Origin: Methylotenera sp.
Lineage (GTDB): Bacteria > Pseudomonadota > Gammaproteobacteria > Burkholderiales > Methylophilaceae
Direction of reading: 5' to 3'
Assembly (NCBI GenBank): GCA_030682715.1
Contig: JAUXNQ010000031.1
Location: 1-64,000 of the forward strand
Length of the DNA stretch: 64,000 nt
The position numbers were made by a program, and so were the translations under genes. A model generated the notes under the pieces. It ran no database searches. It was not told where the DNA came from and worked only from the letters and a program-made list of their open reading frames with translations. This document shows, piece by piece, positions 38,514 through 49,067 of this stretch (position 1 is the stretch's first letter; each line of letters opens with the position of its first letter).

Positions 38514-39773
38514 TTAGCCTCTACGCATACTGTCAAAAAAATCCGCATTGTTTTTAGTTGACTTGATTTTGTCCAACAAGAACTCCATCGCCTCAAGGTC
38601 ATCCATTGGGTAAAGTAGTTTACGCAATACCCAGATTTTCTGCAGCACGTCTTTTTCAATCAACAGCTCTTCACGGCGTGTGCCTGATTTATTCACGTTG
38701 ATAGCAGGATATTGGCGTTTTTCGGCCATACGGCGATCAAGATGGATCTCCATATTACCCGTACCTTTAAACTCTTCATAGATGACATCATCCATGCGTG
38801 AGCCAGTATCAACCAGCGCAGTGGCGATGATCGTCAATGAGCCGCCTTCTTCCACGTTTCTGGCCGCACCAAAGAATCGTTTAGGGCGCTGCAATGCGTT
38901 GGCATCTACACCGCCCGTCAATACTTTGCCTGAAGATGGGATGACTGTGTTATAGGCGCGAGCTAGACGAGTAATCGAGTCTAGCAAGATGACAACGTCT
39001 TTTTTGTGTTCAACTAGACGTTTCGCTTTTTCTAGCACCATTTCGGCAACCTGTACGTGACGTGTTGCAGGTTCGTCGAAGGTGGAAGCAACGACTTCAC
39101 CCTTCACTGATCGTGTCATTTCTGTCACTTCTTCAGGGCGTTCGTCAATTAGCAAGACGATTAAAATTATATCAGGATGGTTTGCAGTAATGGCATGCGC
39201 AATATTTTGCATCATGACTGTTTTGCCGCTTTTCGGGCTGGCAACAAGTAGACCGCGCTGGCCTCTGCCGATTGGCGCAATCATATCAATGACGCGGCTG
39301 GTAATATTTTCGGCGCCTTTAATGTCTCGCTCTAGTGTAAGCGGAATTGTAGGGAATAAAGGGGTTAAGTTCTCAAATAGAATTTTGTGTTTGGTATTTT
39401 CAGGCGCCTCGCCGTTTACCATATCTACTTTAACTAAAGCAAAATAGCGCTCTCCATCTTTAGGGATGCGAATTTCACCTTGGATACTGTCGCCAGTATG
39501 TAAATTAAAGCGACGTATCTGGGATGGTGATACGTAAATGTCGTCAGGACCTGCTAAATAAGAGGTGTCTGGTGATCTTAAAAACCCAAAGCCGTCTTGT
39601 AAAACTTCTAAAGTGCCATCACCAAAGATGCTTTCGCCTTTTTTTGCTTTATTTTTTAAAATAGCAAAAATTAAATCTTGTTTTCGCATGCGGCTGGCAT
39701 TGTCGATTTCGTTGGCAATGGCCATTTCTACTAATTCAGTAACGGGTAGATGTTTGAGGTCTGATAGATGCAT
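38514..39773 (-). CDS. rho: Transcription termination factor Rho
   Basis: A 419-residue hexameric RNA helicase. The N-terminal RNA-binding part has [21 protein letters not shown]. The P-loop [10 protein letters not shown] is near residue 180, [13 protein letters not shown] is the Walker B/E region, and [13 protein letters not shown] is the Q/R-loop region. Normal length. It is followed upstream by trxA in the same orientation, as in many relatives. Confidence 0.97.
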   Translation of the reverse strand: MHLSDLKHLPVTELVEMAIANEIDNASRMRKQDLIFAILKNKAKKGESIFGDGTLEVLQDGFGFLRSPDTSYLAGPDDIYVSPSQIRRFNLHTGDSIQGEIRIPKDGERYFALVKVDMVNGEAPENTKHKILFENLTPLFPTIPLTLERDIKGAENITSRVIDMIAPIGRGQRGLLVASPKSGKTVMMQNIAHAITANHPDIILIVLLIDERPEEVTEMTRSVKGEVVASTFDEPATRHVQVAEMVLEKAKRLVEHKKDVVILLDSITRLARAYNTVIPSSGKVLTGGVDANALQRPKRFFGAARNVEEGGSLTIIATALVDTGSRMDDVIYEEFKGTGNMEIHLDRRMAEKRQYPAINVNKSGTRREELLIEKDVLQKIWVLRKLLYPMDDLEAMEFLLDKIKSTKNNADFFDSMRRG

Positions 39774-39926
39774 GAGGTCTCGCTAGAACAAGATGTGTGT
39801 AGAGATTAATGTAAGGCTTAAGATTTAAATGCCAGAGGCTAAGTTTTGTTGCCTGAAGGGGTGGCTTGGTTTCAAAGCTTTACGTGTTTAAAACCAAGCG
39901 CTTGATTTATGCTAAGCGTAATGTGT

Positions 39927-40253
39927 TTAGATGTTGCTGTCAATAAAAGCTGTAAGTTGTGATTTAGATAATGCACCAACTTTTGTTGCTTCTACATTGC
40001 CATTTTTAAATAACATGAGTGTAGGAATGCCACGAATGCCATATTTGGGTGGTGTTTGTTGGTTGTCATCAATATTTAACTTAGCTACTTTAATGCGGCC
40101 AGCATATTCTTTTGAAATTTCATCCAAAATTGGTGCAATCATTTTGCATGGGCCACACCACTCTGCCCAGTAGTCTACAAGAACTGGAATTTGCGATTGT
40201 AGAACATCTTGTTCAAAACTTGCATCGCTAAGGTGTGTGATGTGCTCGCTCAT
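39927..40253 (-). CDS. trxA: Thioredoxin 1
   Basis: A 108-residue thioredoxin with the canonical WCGPCKM active site and cis-Pro ([10 protein letters not shown]). It reduces protein disulfides in the cytoplasm and may recycle the peroxiredoxin at 7.2 kb. It precedes rho on the same strand with a 150-base gap. Confidence 0.96.
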   Translation of the reverse strand: MSEHITHLSDASFEQDVLQSQIPVLVDYWAEWCGPCKMIAPILDEISKEYAGRIKVAKLNIDDNQQTPPKYGIRGIPTLMLFKNGNVEATKVGALSKSQLTAFIDSNI

Positions 40254-40468
40254 AGAAAAAACCTTTAAGTTGAATATTACTAATAATACTTGAAAATGTG
40301 TATCGTAACGAAAAAAAATGGTTTAGTGAAGTCTAAATGTGTTCAATAAGATTTAAACTTTATGACACTAAATGCTTAGTAAACCACCTAGGGTGCAATT
40401 TTAAAGTCATTTATTGAGCGCAATAACTAATTTATCGTGTGTTATTGACCAATATCGTCAGTCTCGAT

Positions 40469-42055
40469 TCACTGGATAATACTGAACTGAATACGCTCAA
40501 CTTCATGAGTTCTTTCTATTAACTTATTAAGCATAATCTGTTCAGTTCTTTGATTGCATGTAAATGCAAGTTGGCGACCATTGATATAAGTGCCTCTAGG
40601 TGCAATGATTGTTGCGGCCTGTTTGACGGCTGTAATTTCTGGCAGTACTAGGATGTTGCTGTTAGAGCCGTGCTGAAAAGTCTGTGCGGTTGCAGTATCT
40701 GCGTATGGCGATATCAATTGAATCCCGATATCTAGACGATCTCTAGTGCCACAGTTAGCCCACCTTATCAATCCTATAGACCATTGCGACTCATTCTTGC
40801 CTCTTAGTGCAATCAAACCGCCTACTTTAATATTTTTCTCAGCGGTGTGATACCGTCTAATCGATATCCCCGTCGCACTGATGTTTAATATTTTCCAACG
40901 CGAGGGTGGTGAGTTAGAAGCATTAGGTTCTGGGTTGCTAATGGTAGTAACAATCTGTGTTGTATTGATAATGTTGTGAATATCATCAGTACCTGCAACG
41001 ATCTCAATGTCGCCAATTTTGGCTGAACGATTAAAAAAACGTTTAGGTGATATGCCCCAGTTTTTAATTAGGTACGCCAGTAGTTCTATGTAGTCATTAG
41101 GGTTTGCATCTGGACTAATGCTTCCATTTGCAGGGGTGGTGCGATTTTGAAGTTTGTTAAGGTCTTCATGGATGTCGCGAATAAGGTCTATGGTGTGTAA
41201 CAGAAGTTCAGAGTCTGGATCAGGTGCGGCTTTTTGTTTGTTGTAGGGTGTTGGAGGTGCGTCTGATATTAAATTGATAATAAACGCACCTGTGCTGTTT
41301 TCCAAAGGCTCAATAGCTGTGATTCTTGCAGCGCTAACATGGTGTGCTAAGTAGTTTGTAATTGCACTGATGTCTTGTTGTATTAAGTGATGGGGTTGCG
41401 CCAAGCTCATTAGTAGCGTGTGCTTGTAGGTGTCTTCTATTGAAGTAAGTAAATATGCGTAGTTTTTAGTTTGTATCTGAGTAGGTTCGTCTTGAATGAT
41501 TGTATGTATAACGCCAAGTTTTGCCGCACAAAAGTAAAGTTGATGTAAATCACTCCAAATATGGTTAGGTGGCGTCTGATAGGTTTGGTAGTGAGCTAAT
41601 GCATATTGTGAGATGGCATGCATAGCGCGCTGAATGGTAAGTGCTGAGCTTTTATCTGTGCCTAATTTGATGAGTTGGTTCTGTAGGTCGATTAATATAA
41701 GTTTGTAGCCATAACCAAGTTCTAGCCACAATGCTTCACAAGCAAGTGCCGCAGATTTTGCTTTGTCTTCTAAAGGTAGGGTTGAGTTGATGTAGTTTGT
41801 AACAAGTGCGCTTGTTGTGTTGGTGACTAGGGTGCGATAGCAGTCTAATGCTTGCATTCGTTGGTTGGGAGAAACTTTCTGGCGATTTAATGTTTCTAGT
41901 TCATTATGTAAATGCGTGGCAATATCAAGAGGGTCTTGTGTATTAAGTTCTAGTAGTAGTTCGTGTATTTTCTGCGGACGTGTTTCGGCAATAAATACTG
42001 GATGTTCTAGCAATGCTGGAATGTTGAGATTTAATGCCATATTATTCATTTTCAA
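40469..42055 (-). CDS. Hypothetical protein with PilZ-like C-terminal region
   Basis: A 528-residue cytoplasmic-looking protein without TM segments. Most of it is alpha-helical and unrecognised (LNTQDPLDIATHLHNELETL, many Gln/Leu). Near residue 400-460 a beta-rich part reads WKILNISATGISIRR and VGGLIALRG, with LDIGIQLISP, which resembles PilZ-type domains (the NxSxxG motif), but the Arg-rich c-di-GMP motif is not clear. Function is unknown. Stands alone between trxA and a divergent tlpA-like gene. Confidence 0.6.
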   Translation of the reverse strand: MKMNNMALNLNIPALLEHPVFIAETRPQKIHELLLELNTQDPLDIATHLHNELETLNRQKVSPNQRMQALDCYRTLVTNTTSALVTNYINSTLPLEDKAKSAALACEALWLELGYGYKLILIDLQNQLIKLGTDKSSALTIQRAMHAISQYALAHYQTYQTPPNHIWSDLHQLYFCAAKLGVIHTIIQDEPTQIQTKNYAYLLTSIEDTYKHTLLMSLAQPHHLIQQDISAITNYLAHHVSAARITAIEPLENSTGAFIINLISDAPPTPYNKQKAAPDPDSELLLHTIDLIRDIHEDLNKLQNRTTPANGSISPDANPNDYIELLAYLIKNWGISPKRFFNRSAKIGDIEIVAGTDDIHNIINTTQIVTTISNPEPNASNSPPSRWKILNISATGISIRRYHTAEKNIKVGGLIALRGKNESQWSIGLIRWANCGTRDRLDIGIQLISPYADTATAQTFQHGSNSNILVLPEITAVKQAATIIAPRGTYINGRQLAFTCNQRTEQIMLNKLIERTHEVERIQFSIIQ

Positions 42056-42207
42056 TCAATTTATGTGTGTGGATGATTGTATGATATTGCTTATCTCAAA
42101 ATTAGTATAAACAATACGTTAAGGTTAGCATACATCTAAAATTTTGTTTTTGCTAGTTTGTGAGTGTTGGCTGCTAAATAGTATCTTGCTGTTTTTATGG
42201 TGGATTT

Positions 42208-42684
42208 ATGAATAAGTTTTTATTCGTTTTGTTAATGTTGGTGTTTAGTTGCTTCTCAAATGCAGAGGTGGCTACCAAATCTAATTTCTTGCTTAAGGAC
42301 ATGGCAGGGGTTCAGCATCAGCTTTCTCAATACAAGGGGAAGTGGGTTTTGGTGAATTATTGGGCGACATGGTGTCCGCCGTGTCTGGAAGAGGTGCCGG
42401 ATTTAGTTAATTTGTATGATCAGCACAAAAAGAAAGATCTTGTTGTGTTGGGTGTAGTGTTTGATTATAAGGATGTGAGCGAGGTGAGCGAGTATGTGGA
42501 CGATATGCTGATGTCTTATCCCATTGTGCTGGGTGATGATAGTGTGATTGAGCAGATCGGCGCAGCTGATGTGATGCCTACGACTTTTTTTTACAACCCT
42601 AAGGGTAAATTAGTGAAAATAAAGCGTGGTATTGTGACTCGGCAGTATGTAGAAAATTTGATGAGGTCTGGTAGCCTACATTAA
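42208..42684 (+). CDS. TlpA/ResA-like periplasmic thioredoxin
   Basis: A 158-residue protein with a signal peptide (residues 1-19, ending SNA) and a thioredoxin fold with WATWCPPCLEE. The PPC active site is typical of periplasmic reductases that serve cytochrome c maturation. VMPTTFFYNPKG holds the cis-Pro. Partners are not adjacent; a link to the c-type cytochromes at 2 kb is only a guess. Confidence 0.88.
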   Translation: MNKFLFVLLMLVFSCFSNAEVATKSNFLLKDMAGVQHQLSQYKGKWVLVNYWATWCPPCLEEVPDLVNLYDQHKKKDLVVLGVVFDYKDVSEVSEYVDDMLMSYPIVLGDDSVIEQIGAADVMPTTFFYNPKGKLVKIKRGIVTRQYVENLMRSGSLH

Positions 42685-42765
42685 GGTTTGTTAACTTGTT
42701 TGAGGTGGCACCTTATGCGCATAATATTTCTATGTGCGTAAGGTGTTATGCTTAATAAGCTTTAT

Positions 42766-43083
42766 TTAGTGAGGCACAGGAATGCTGTTGCCGTTGCTAT
42801 CAAGTACATTTAGTTGATTTTCATCAGCAAAATGCATTAACTGTGCGTAACCTTCTGGATTGACGACTTTAAGTTTTAAGTCCACCGCGAGGCAACGTAC
42901 GCCATTGACCACGCGTGGTTTTAAGTATGGTGAGTATTTTAGCTTGCGGTCTTCACCAAATGTAGCGTAGGTGCTACACATACGATCTACCCAGTCGCTA
43001 GGGCGGAACGGTTTGCCTGCACGAGTGTTACCTTCAATGATAATCTCTTGCGACTCTTGAGCATTAGTGTGTTCTGTTGTCAT
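42766..43083 (-). CDS. DUF3579 family protein
   Basis: A 105-residue protein (GNTRAGKPFRPSDWVDRMCS, then VNPEGYAQLMHFADENQL) belonging to a betaproteobacterial conserved family of unknown function. No signal peptide or TM. It stands alone; nearly 300 bases of gene-free sequence follow to the next gene. Confidence 0.85.
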   Translation of the reverse strand: MTTEHTNAQESQEIIIEGNTRAGKPFRPSDWVDRMCSTYATFGEDRKLKYSPYLKPRVVNGVRCLAVDLKLKVVNPEGYAQLMHFADENQLNVLDSNGNSIPVPH

Positions 43084-43374
43084 TTAATAATTTACCGATG
43101 ATTGCGCTACTTTAGCAGCTTAAAGATTAGTTGCATTATATCATTGCCAGCCATGATGAAAACACAGCTTGTTTTAAAAGCTTTTGAAACTCGCGAGATG
43201 TTTTTGTCTTGGTTTGAGTGGTCTTTAATCATTGCTATTGTCAGTAAGTTTTACACTAAACAACCTCATCACTAAATTAAAGTTAGTAGCGAGGTGGATG
43301 TGGTAGTGAGCATGCTTAGCTGAGTACACTTAGCTATCGCCAAGTTTTCTTATCGCCAAGTTTCTTGCGTTTAC

Positions 43375-43944
43375 TTAAGGTATGTATTCAAAAACTTTGA
43401 CTACAGTAGTCACGCCGCTGACATTACGCGCGATTTCTACAGCAGCATCAGCTTCTTTTTGTGTAACGTAACCTAGTAAGTAGACGATACTGTTTTCAGT
43501 CACGACTTTAACGTAATTGGCACTAAAGCGATTTTCAGTCACAAATTGTGTTTTAATTTTTGAGGTGAGAAAAGAATCATTAGCACGAGAGCTCAATGAT
43601 GTTTTAGGGCCGATCATTAACTCATTAGTTAGGCTGCGTACGCTCTCTGTCGCTAAAATGATATTGCCAGCCTGAATTTTTGCATTTTCATTAGGTACTT
43701 CACCCGTTAACAGCACATTACCTTTAAAACTAGTGATGTTCACGTGCGCTTCTTCACCAAGTGTGTCATGAATCTTTTTAACAGTTTTTAGTTCGATGTT
43801 TTGATCTTCAATATATACGCCAGAAGTGCGTCTATCTGCTGCCATAACACCCGTTGCTGCTGCGCCACCTACAATAACTGGTACGCAAGCGCTGATTTGA
43901 GAGGCTAATGCTAATGCGGCAAATAGTTTAATGGGTAGTTTCAT
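43375..43944 (-). CDS. dolP: BON-domain outer membrane lipoprotein DolP
   Basis: A 189-residue lipoprotein (signal ending QISAC, Cys20) with two BON domains (residues 45-115 and 120-189, the second with VVTENSIVYLLGYVTQKEA). DolP (YraP) helps keep the outer membrane intact. ATG 43944 begins a proper signal peptide, so the longer frame from 44007 is rejected. The yraN-lpoA genes upstream on the same strand form the usual neighbourhood. Confidence 0.9.
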   Translation of the reverse strand: MKLPIKLFAALALASQISACVPVIVGGAAATGVMAADRRTSGVYIEDQNIELKTVKKIHDTLGEEAHVNITSFKGNVLLTGEVPNENAKIQAGNIILATESVRSLTNELMIGPKTSLSSRANDSFLTSKIKTQFVTENRFSANYVKVVTENSIVYLLGYVTQKEADAAVEIARNVSGVTTVVKVFEYIP

Positions 43945-43996
43945 AATGAGCGTCCTTTGATGGGTTGATGATTTTAATTGGAGTGTAACTGTAGTG

Positions 43997-44356
43997 TTAG
44001 AAGGCATTTTTTATCCATTCTACTGCGGTTATATCTAGTGCATGCATTAAAATTGCGTCAAAGCGACAGGCGCTATCGCCATGTGTCTGCAAATAAAGCT
44101 CGGCAGTACGAGTAAGTTTTTGTTGTTTGCTGGGTGTGATGCTTATTCCAGCTCCACCGAATTTAACATTGCTTCGTAAGCGTACCTCAACAAACACGAG
44201 TGTTTTGCCATCATGCATGATGAGGTCAATTTCACCATGCACACAGCGATAGTTCTTCTCTAGTAACCTAAGTCCATTTTTTTGCAGAAAAGTTGCAGCA
44301 ATCCTTTCCGCTGCCTGACCTTCGGTAAGATGTTTGGCTTGTGATTTTTCAGTCAT
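43997..44356 (-). CDS. yraN: UPF0102 protein YraN
   Basis: A 119-residue nuclease-like protein of the UPF0102 family (GLRLLEKNYRCVHGEIDLIM, with VFVEVRLRS as the PD-(D/E)XK-like core). Role not established. It lies between lpoA and dolP in the conserved rsmI-lpoA-yraN-dolP block. Confidence 0.92.
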   Translation of the reverse strand: MTEKSQAKHLTEGQAAERIAATFLQKNGLRLLEKNYRCVHGEIDLIMHDGKTLVFVEVRLRSNVKFGGAGISITPSKQQKLTRTAELYLQTHGDSACRFDAILMHALDITAVEWIKNAF

Positions 44357-44366
44357 TCATTTTGTT

Positions 44367-46001
44367 TTACTGCTCGTTAGTAATGCCTTCATAAGTAAAT
44401 CTGGCCATTGATAGCTGGCGTGTAATCATGCCATGGTTAACGCTGATTTTCCCAGTTAGTCCATTAATGATCACTTCTTTTTCGCTAAATTGTTGCGTGG
44501 CAATGAGCATGGGTAATGCGTCTACACCCAATGCATACCAGCGCAATAGATTGTTTGATTTCAGTTGAGCTGCTGCATTTTGGTGAGTAGAGAATTCTGC
44601 ATTGGATGGTAATAAAAAAGGAATCTCTACAAAGCGTACTGTATTTAACGCCTGATCAGGCGATGCTTCATGTAGGTTGGAAAATGCGACAGTGGGTGTG
44701 CCAGCATTCAGGTATGGTTTGATGATGCGTGCGGCAGTAGCGGTCAACGCTAAAAGTACCATGTCGTGTGCTTTGGTGCTGATTTTTGTTTGGATGTCGA
44801 GCAAGCTTGGGTCGCTGGCCGAGATGTGTTGCGGCAATGTGATGATATTGAAGGTATCGTGGTCTTCGTTTAAGTTAAATGCTTTTTGCCATGCAGTGCT
44901 AAAATGATTAAGTAGCGCTGCTGAGGTTTCGTCCTCAATGGTAAGAATCGCAACGCGGCTAATGGCGTTGTTAGAGGCAAATTTTACAATTTGCTCGGCT
45001 TCATCCTTTAAGTTAAAACCTAGGGTTAGCGTTTGGTGGGTGGTTGCTTGATGTTTAAAGGGCTCAGTTTCATCAGTGTTATGGTCAAGCTGTAGCTCGA
45101 TCCGGTAAGGATTCACTAACGGTGACTCTGTTTCTGCTTCTATTTCTGTGACTGATAAGTTTTGTTCGTGATTGTCTGGCTCATCATTTGTAGATGCGCT
45201 GATATGAATCGTGTTGTTCAGTCCGTGATGTGAAAGTGCGGTTTGTAGTCCGAGTTTAAACGCTTCTGCTCTAGCGCTATTTGCATCCGATGCTGTTTTG
45301 TAAATAATCGCAATAACATCGTCTGATGGCAGCTTGAGCGTTTGCGCTGTGTTTTGTATTTGTAAAGTACTAGAAAATGCTGCTGCTGGATGGTCTTGAT
45401 AGTTGATTTGCCAAGTTTTTAGGCTGTTGTTCAGGTCTTGATGTTTTGCGGCTAAGGCCAGATCAACCCAGCCTTGAAAGTGGTCGTCAGTGTTGTTCCC
45501 ACGAATAGCCAGTAGCTCGTTTTGATTGAGCTTGTTCAGTAAGTCCCATATTTTTGCATGGTTTAAAGCAGTCGCGTTTGTTTGCTGTGCGGCTTGCGTT
45601 TTAGGTAGGGCGATATCAACCTGTAATAAATGTACTAAGGTTTGTTCTGTATCTTGTAATAGTGCAAATGCATTTGCTAAGTATTGGTGCAAACTCGTTT
45701 TTGCTTCTGTAGTGAATTGTGTTTCAGATTGCAGTGGTAATAGTAGCTGTAGCGCTTGATCTAGTGCTTGGTTGTGATAAGCAATTTCACCTTGTAATAG
45801 CTTTGCGTAAGGTGAGCTGCTTGGTATTTTTGCTAGCGCTACCATAGCGCATGCGCTATTGGCTTGCTTAAGGCAGGTTTCGCCAGCCAAAAACTGCGCT
45901 TCAGCTTTATGGTTGGATGTACCGATTTGCCCTGCTGCTAAATTTAAACTGCTAAAAAGCAGGCATGTTGCTAAAATGATGTTTATTAAATTATTGGTCA
46001 T
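44367..46001 (-). CDS. lpoA: Penicillin-binding protein activator LpoA-like
   Basis: A 544-residue periplasmic protein. A signal peptide (1-23), an N-terminal TPR-like helical half (residues 25-230) and a C-terminal periplasmic-binding-protein fold (about 240-540, NGLTGKISV near the end) match the LpoA family that activates PBP1A. The N-terminus lacks a lipobox Cys in the usual place (SLNLAAGQ), so anchoring as a lipoprotein is doubtful. It diverges from rsmI. Confidence 0.83.
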   Translation of the reverse strand: MTNNLINIILATCLLFSSLNLAAGQIGTSNHKAEAQFLAGETCLKQANSACAMVALAKIPSSSPYAKLLQGEIAYHNQALDQALQLLLPLQSETQFTTEAKTSLHQYLANAFALLQDTEQTLVHLLQVDIALPKTQAAQQTNATALNHAKIWDLLNKLNQNELLAIRGNNTDDHFQGWVDLALAAKHQDLNNSLKTWQINYQDHPAAAFSSTLQIQNTAQTLKLPSDDVIAIIYKTASDANSARAEAFKLGLQTALSHHGLNNTIHISASTNDEPDNHEQNLSVTEIEAETESPLVNPYRIELQLDHNTDETEPFKHQATTHQTLTLGFNLKDEAEQIVKFASNNAISRVAILTIEDETSAALLNHFSTAWQKAFNLNEDHDTFNIITLPQHISASDPSLLDIQTKISTKAHDMVLLALTATAARIIKPYLNAGTPTVAFSNLHEASPDQALNTVRFVEIPFLLPSNAEFSTHQNAAAQLKSNNLLRWYALGVDALPMLIATQQFSEKEVIINGLTGKISVNHGMITRQLSMARFTYEGITNEQ

Positions 46002-46007
46002 TAAATT

Positions 46008-46859
46008 TTGTATCCTATAGGCATATTATATGTTGTCGCAACACCAATTGGAAATCTGCAAGATATTACCTTGCGCGCGTTGGATACACTTAAGGCAGTC
46101 GATGCGATTGCAGCGGAAGACACGCGCCATACATCTGGCTTGTTAAGTCATTTTGGTATCAGTAAAAAACTGATTGCGGTGCATGAGCATAACGAGCATC
46201 AATCAGCAGAGAAGCTATTGTCGCAACTCAATGCTGGCGAGAGTATCGCGCTGGTGACCGATGCTGGTACGCCAGGTATTAGCGACCCAGGTGCTGTGGT
46301 GGTGGATCTAGTGCGTAAAGCTGGGGTGAAAGTGGTGCCAGTGCCTGGTGTAAGTGCCGTGATTGCAGCGCTGTCGGCTAGTGGCATTATGCAAAATGGT
46401 TTCTTGTTTCACGGTTTTTTGCCCGCAAGTGGCGCTGCGCGACGTAAAGTATTGGAAGCACTAAAAACACAAACTGTGACATTGGTCATTTATGAAGCGC
46501 CGCATCGTATTGTTGATAGCATTGCCGATATGTGTGCGGTGTTGGGTGGTGAGCGCCGTATTACTTTTGCACGAGAGCTGACTAAAACTTTTGAAACGAT
46601 TTACAGTTGTAACCTCTCAAATGCGGTTGCTTGGCTGGAAGCTGATACTAATCAGCAACGCGGAGAATTTGTGTTGTTGATAGAAGCTGCTGCAGCTAAA
46701 GACGCAGAAGAAATGCCTGAAGAGACTGTGCGCATATTAAAGTTGCTGTTGGCTGAGTTGCCTCTCAAGCAGGCGGTTAAGCTTGCAACAGAAATTACCC
46801 ATGAAAAAAAGAATGTTTTATACGAATTTGCACTACAGTTAAAACAACAATCTGAATAA
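46008..46859 (+). CDS. rsmI: 16S rRNA 2'-O-ribose C1402 methyltransferase RsmI
   Basis: A 283-residue SAM methyltransferase. The N-terminal [15 protein letters not shown] and [12 protein letters not shown] are family hallmarks; [13 protein letters not shown] is the SAM/RNA-binding core. Start at TTG 46008 is the only plausible one giving the full N-terminus. It diverges from lpoA with only 6 bases between the reading frames, so promoters must overlap coding sequence. Confidence 0.94.
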   Translation: MYPIGILYVVATPIGNLQDITLRALDTLKAVDAIAAEDTRHTSGLLSHFGISKKLIAVHEHNEHQSAEKLLSQLNAGESIALVTDAGTPGISDPGAVVVDLVRKAGVKVVPVPGVSAVIAALSASGIMQNGFLFHGFLPASGAARRKVLEALKTQTVTLVIYEAPHRIVDSIADMCAVLGGERRITFARELTKTFETIYSCNLSNAVAWLEADTNQQRGEFVLLIEAAAAKDAEEMPEETVRILKLLLAELPLKQAVKLATEITHEKKNVLYEFALQLKQQSE

Positions 46860-46891
46860 CCATACGTACTATTGAATCAGAGCTATTGAAT

Positions 46892-47935
46892 ATGAATAAT
46901 CCTATGCAGTCACTTACCATTACACGTCCAGATGATTGGCATTTACATTTAAGAGACGGCGGCGCGCTCAAAGCAGTGTTGCCAGACACCGCAAGGCAGT
47001 TTGCCCGAGCGATTGTGATGCCTAACTTGCGTCCGCCAGTGACAACGACAGCGTTGGCAATTGAATACCGTGAGCGCATTCTAAACGCGCTACCAGTCGG
47101 CGCAAACTTTGAGCCGTTGATGACTTTGTATCTCACTGATAAAACGACTGCTGAGGAAGTTAAACGCGCTAAAGCAAGTGGTATTGTGCATGGTGTGAAG
47201 CTTTACCCTGCGGGCGCCACCACTAACAGTGACTCTGGTGTGACCAATTTAGGGCACTGTGTGAAAGCGCTGGAAGCAATGGAAAAATTGGGCATGCCTT
47301 TGCTAACGCACGCTGAGGTGACCGATAGTGATGTTGATGTGTTTGATCGCGAGCGCGTATTTATTGAGCGCAATATGATTCCATTGCTTAATCGATTCCC
47401 AAATTTAAGAGTTGTGTTTGAGCATATCACTACTCAAGATGCCGCTGATTTTGTATTGCAGGCACCAAGCAACGTAGCGGCAACGATTACTGCGCACCAT
47501 TTGTTGATGAATCGTAATGACATGTTTAAAGGCGGTATTCAGCCGCATCATTATTGTTTGCCAATTTTGAAACGAGAAGAACACCGTGTTGCTTTAGTAA
47601 AAGTGGCAACTTCTGGAAACCCTAAGTTTTTCTTAGGTACGGATAGTGCGCCACATGCTAAGCATACTAAAGAAGCGGCATGTGGATGTGCTGGTATGTA
47701 TACAGCACATACTGCAATGGAGCTATATGCAGAGGCGTTTGAAGCAGCAGGCGCTTTAGATAAGCTGGAAGGTTTTGCAAGTTTCTATGGTGCAGATTTT
47801 TACGGGCTAGCTCGCAATACTGACCAAGTGACCTTGGTTAAAGAAAGTTGGAAAGTGCCCAGTAGCTTGCCGTATGAGGGTGATGTATTGGTGCCGTTAA
47901 AAGCAGATCAAATGTTGACTTGGAAGATGATTTAA
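46892..47935 (+). CDS. pyrC: Dihydroorotase PyrC
   Basis: A 347-residue zinc enzyme closing dihydroorotate in pyrimidine synthesis. Metal-binding HLHLRDG near residue 16, carbamylated Lys in [16 protein letters not shown], then LTHAEV and [11 protein letters not shown] 46892 preferred over TTG 46886. Confidence 0.95.
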   Translation: MNNPMQSLTITRPDDWHLHLRDGGALKAVLPDTARQFARAIVMPNLRPPVTTTALAIEYRERILNALPVGANFEPLMTLYLTDKTTAEEVKRAKASGIVHGVKLYPAGATTNSDSGVTNLGHCVKALEAMEKLGMPLLTHAEVTDSDVDVFDRERVFIERNMIPLLNRFPNLRVVFEHITTQDAADFVLQAPSNVAATITAHHLLMNRNDMFKGGIQPHHYCLPILKREEHRVALVKVATSGNPKFFLGTDSAPHAKHTKEAACGCAGMYTAHTAMELYAEAFEAAGALDKLEGFASFYGADFYGLARNTDQVTLVKESWKVPSSLPYEGDVLVPLKADQMLTWKMI

Positions 47936-47962
47936 CGCTTTATCTTTATACACCTTCTTATT

Positions 47963-48187
47963 TTAGGCCTTCTTAATCGAAGCTAAGTAAAGGCTCTCCA
48001 CCTTGTCGCGAGCCCACTGGGTTTTGCGTAAAAATTTCAAGCTGGATTTAATACTAGGATCATTGCTAAAGCAATTGACAGGGATGCGTTCTGCGAGCGC
48101 TTCCCAGCCGTAATAATCTACCAAATAGGTCACGATGGCTTCTAATGTAACGCCATGTAAAGGGTTCTTGTGTTGAGTGCTTGTCAT
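47963..48187 (-). CDS. VF530-type DNA-binding protein
   Basis: A 74-residue protein of the VF530 (DUF2132) family ([20 protein letters not shown], then [22 protein letters not shown]). The family is reported to bind DNA. ATG 48187 starts at the conserved core; the upstream extension looks non-coding. It converges with pyrC. Confidence 0.88.
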   Translation of the reverse strand: MTSTQHKNPLHGVTLEAIVTYLVDYYGWEALAERIPVNCFSNDPSIKSSLKFLRKTQWARDKVESLYLASIKKA

Positions 48188-48297
48188 AAGTGTATTTATA
48201 ACATTAATTTGCTTAATTATATTCAAAAAGTATATTGATTGACAGTGCTAAAACTACTTGGTAATGTGAGCTTAATCTATTGAATTAAATTCAAATT

Positions 48298-48597
48298 ATG
48301 AATGTAAATACTTCTTTATCTGGCATATATACTGCGCAAGCTCGCTTAGACGTAGCGGCGAATAATATTGCCAACCTCGGTACGGATGGCTTTACAAGAA
48401 AAGAAGTCGTGCAGGCTGACTTGCCTGAGGGCGGTACTAAGGTAGCTGATATTAGAAATGCTGCGCAGTCTGGTAATAATTTAGAGGCCGATATGGTTGA
48501 GCAAATTAAGGCCAGAACTACTTACATGACTAATTTATCAGTGTTTAAGTCCAATAATGATATGTTGATGGGCACTATCATCGATATTAGTGCCTAA
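48298..48597 (+). CDS. Short flagellar rod-like protein
   Basis: A 99-residue protein whose first 40 residues (SLSGIYTAQARLDVAANNIAN) match the N-terminus of flagellar rod and hook proteins, and whose end (RTTYMTNLSVFKSNNDML) matches their C-terminal helix. The central domain of FlgC or FlgE is missing. It is not in a flagellar operon here. It may be a minimal rod-like protein or a relic. Confidence 0.75.
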   Translation: MNVNTSLSGIYTAQARLDVAANNIANLGTDGFTRKEVVQADLPEGGTKVADIRNAAQSGNNLEADMVEQIKARTTYMTNLSVFKSNNDMLMGTIIDISA

Positions 48598-48638
48598 TTT
48601 AGTAATCGGGTTGTTGTATTTGAGGTTTGAAGGGTAGT

Positions 48639-48833
48639 ATGAATATTTCAGGGATAGCAACGGCGGCATCTAATCTTGCGCAGTACAAAACTGCAACGGA
48701 TGTGCAATTGACTGTATTTAAGAAAGCTGTCGATATTAGTGCTCAAAACTCATTGCAGCTCATTGAGGCTGCTACACAATCTTTACCTAACAATCCCCCA
48801 AATCTCGGTAATAGTATTGATACTTTCGCTTAG
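48639..48833 (+). CDS. YjfB-like putative motility protein
   Basis: A 64-residue protein (MNISGIATAASNLAQYKTA, VFKKAVDISAQNSLQLIEA) of the YjfB family, called a putative motility protein from its pattern of occurrence. ATG 48639 chosen over TTG 48627. It follows the rod-like gene by 41 bases and is probably cotranscribed. Confidence 0.78.
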   Translation: MNISGIATAASNLAQYKTATDVQLTVFKKAVDISAQNSLQLIEAATQSLPNNPPNLGNSIDTFA

Positions 48834-49056
48834 TTAATATTTTCAGCTTGCCTGCCAGTTGGTTTCTTTTTTATTAATTTCATGATTGTGCTTACTTTGC
48901 CGTATGTTTAAATAAGGTGGCTTCAAGGTATAAGTGCAAATATTGCGCTTCAGTATATTCATTCTCTTTTATATTTCTTAGCACTTAATCTTGTTCAGGC
49001 TTTTTTATCACTGATGCGTCAGGCAATAAACTCGGATAGTTTGGCTTGCTGCATGC

Positions 49057-49062
49057 TAAAAT
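49057..49062 (+). promoter_or_regulatory. -10 element of rnpB
   Basis: TAAAAT lies six bases before the start of RNase P RNA. No good -35 is visible 17 bases upstream, so the promoter may rely on other contacts. Confidence 0.5.
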
Positions 49063-49067
49063 ACGCA

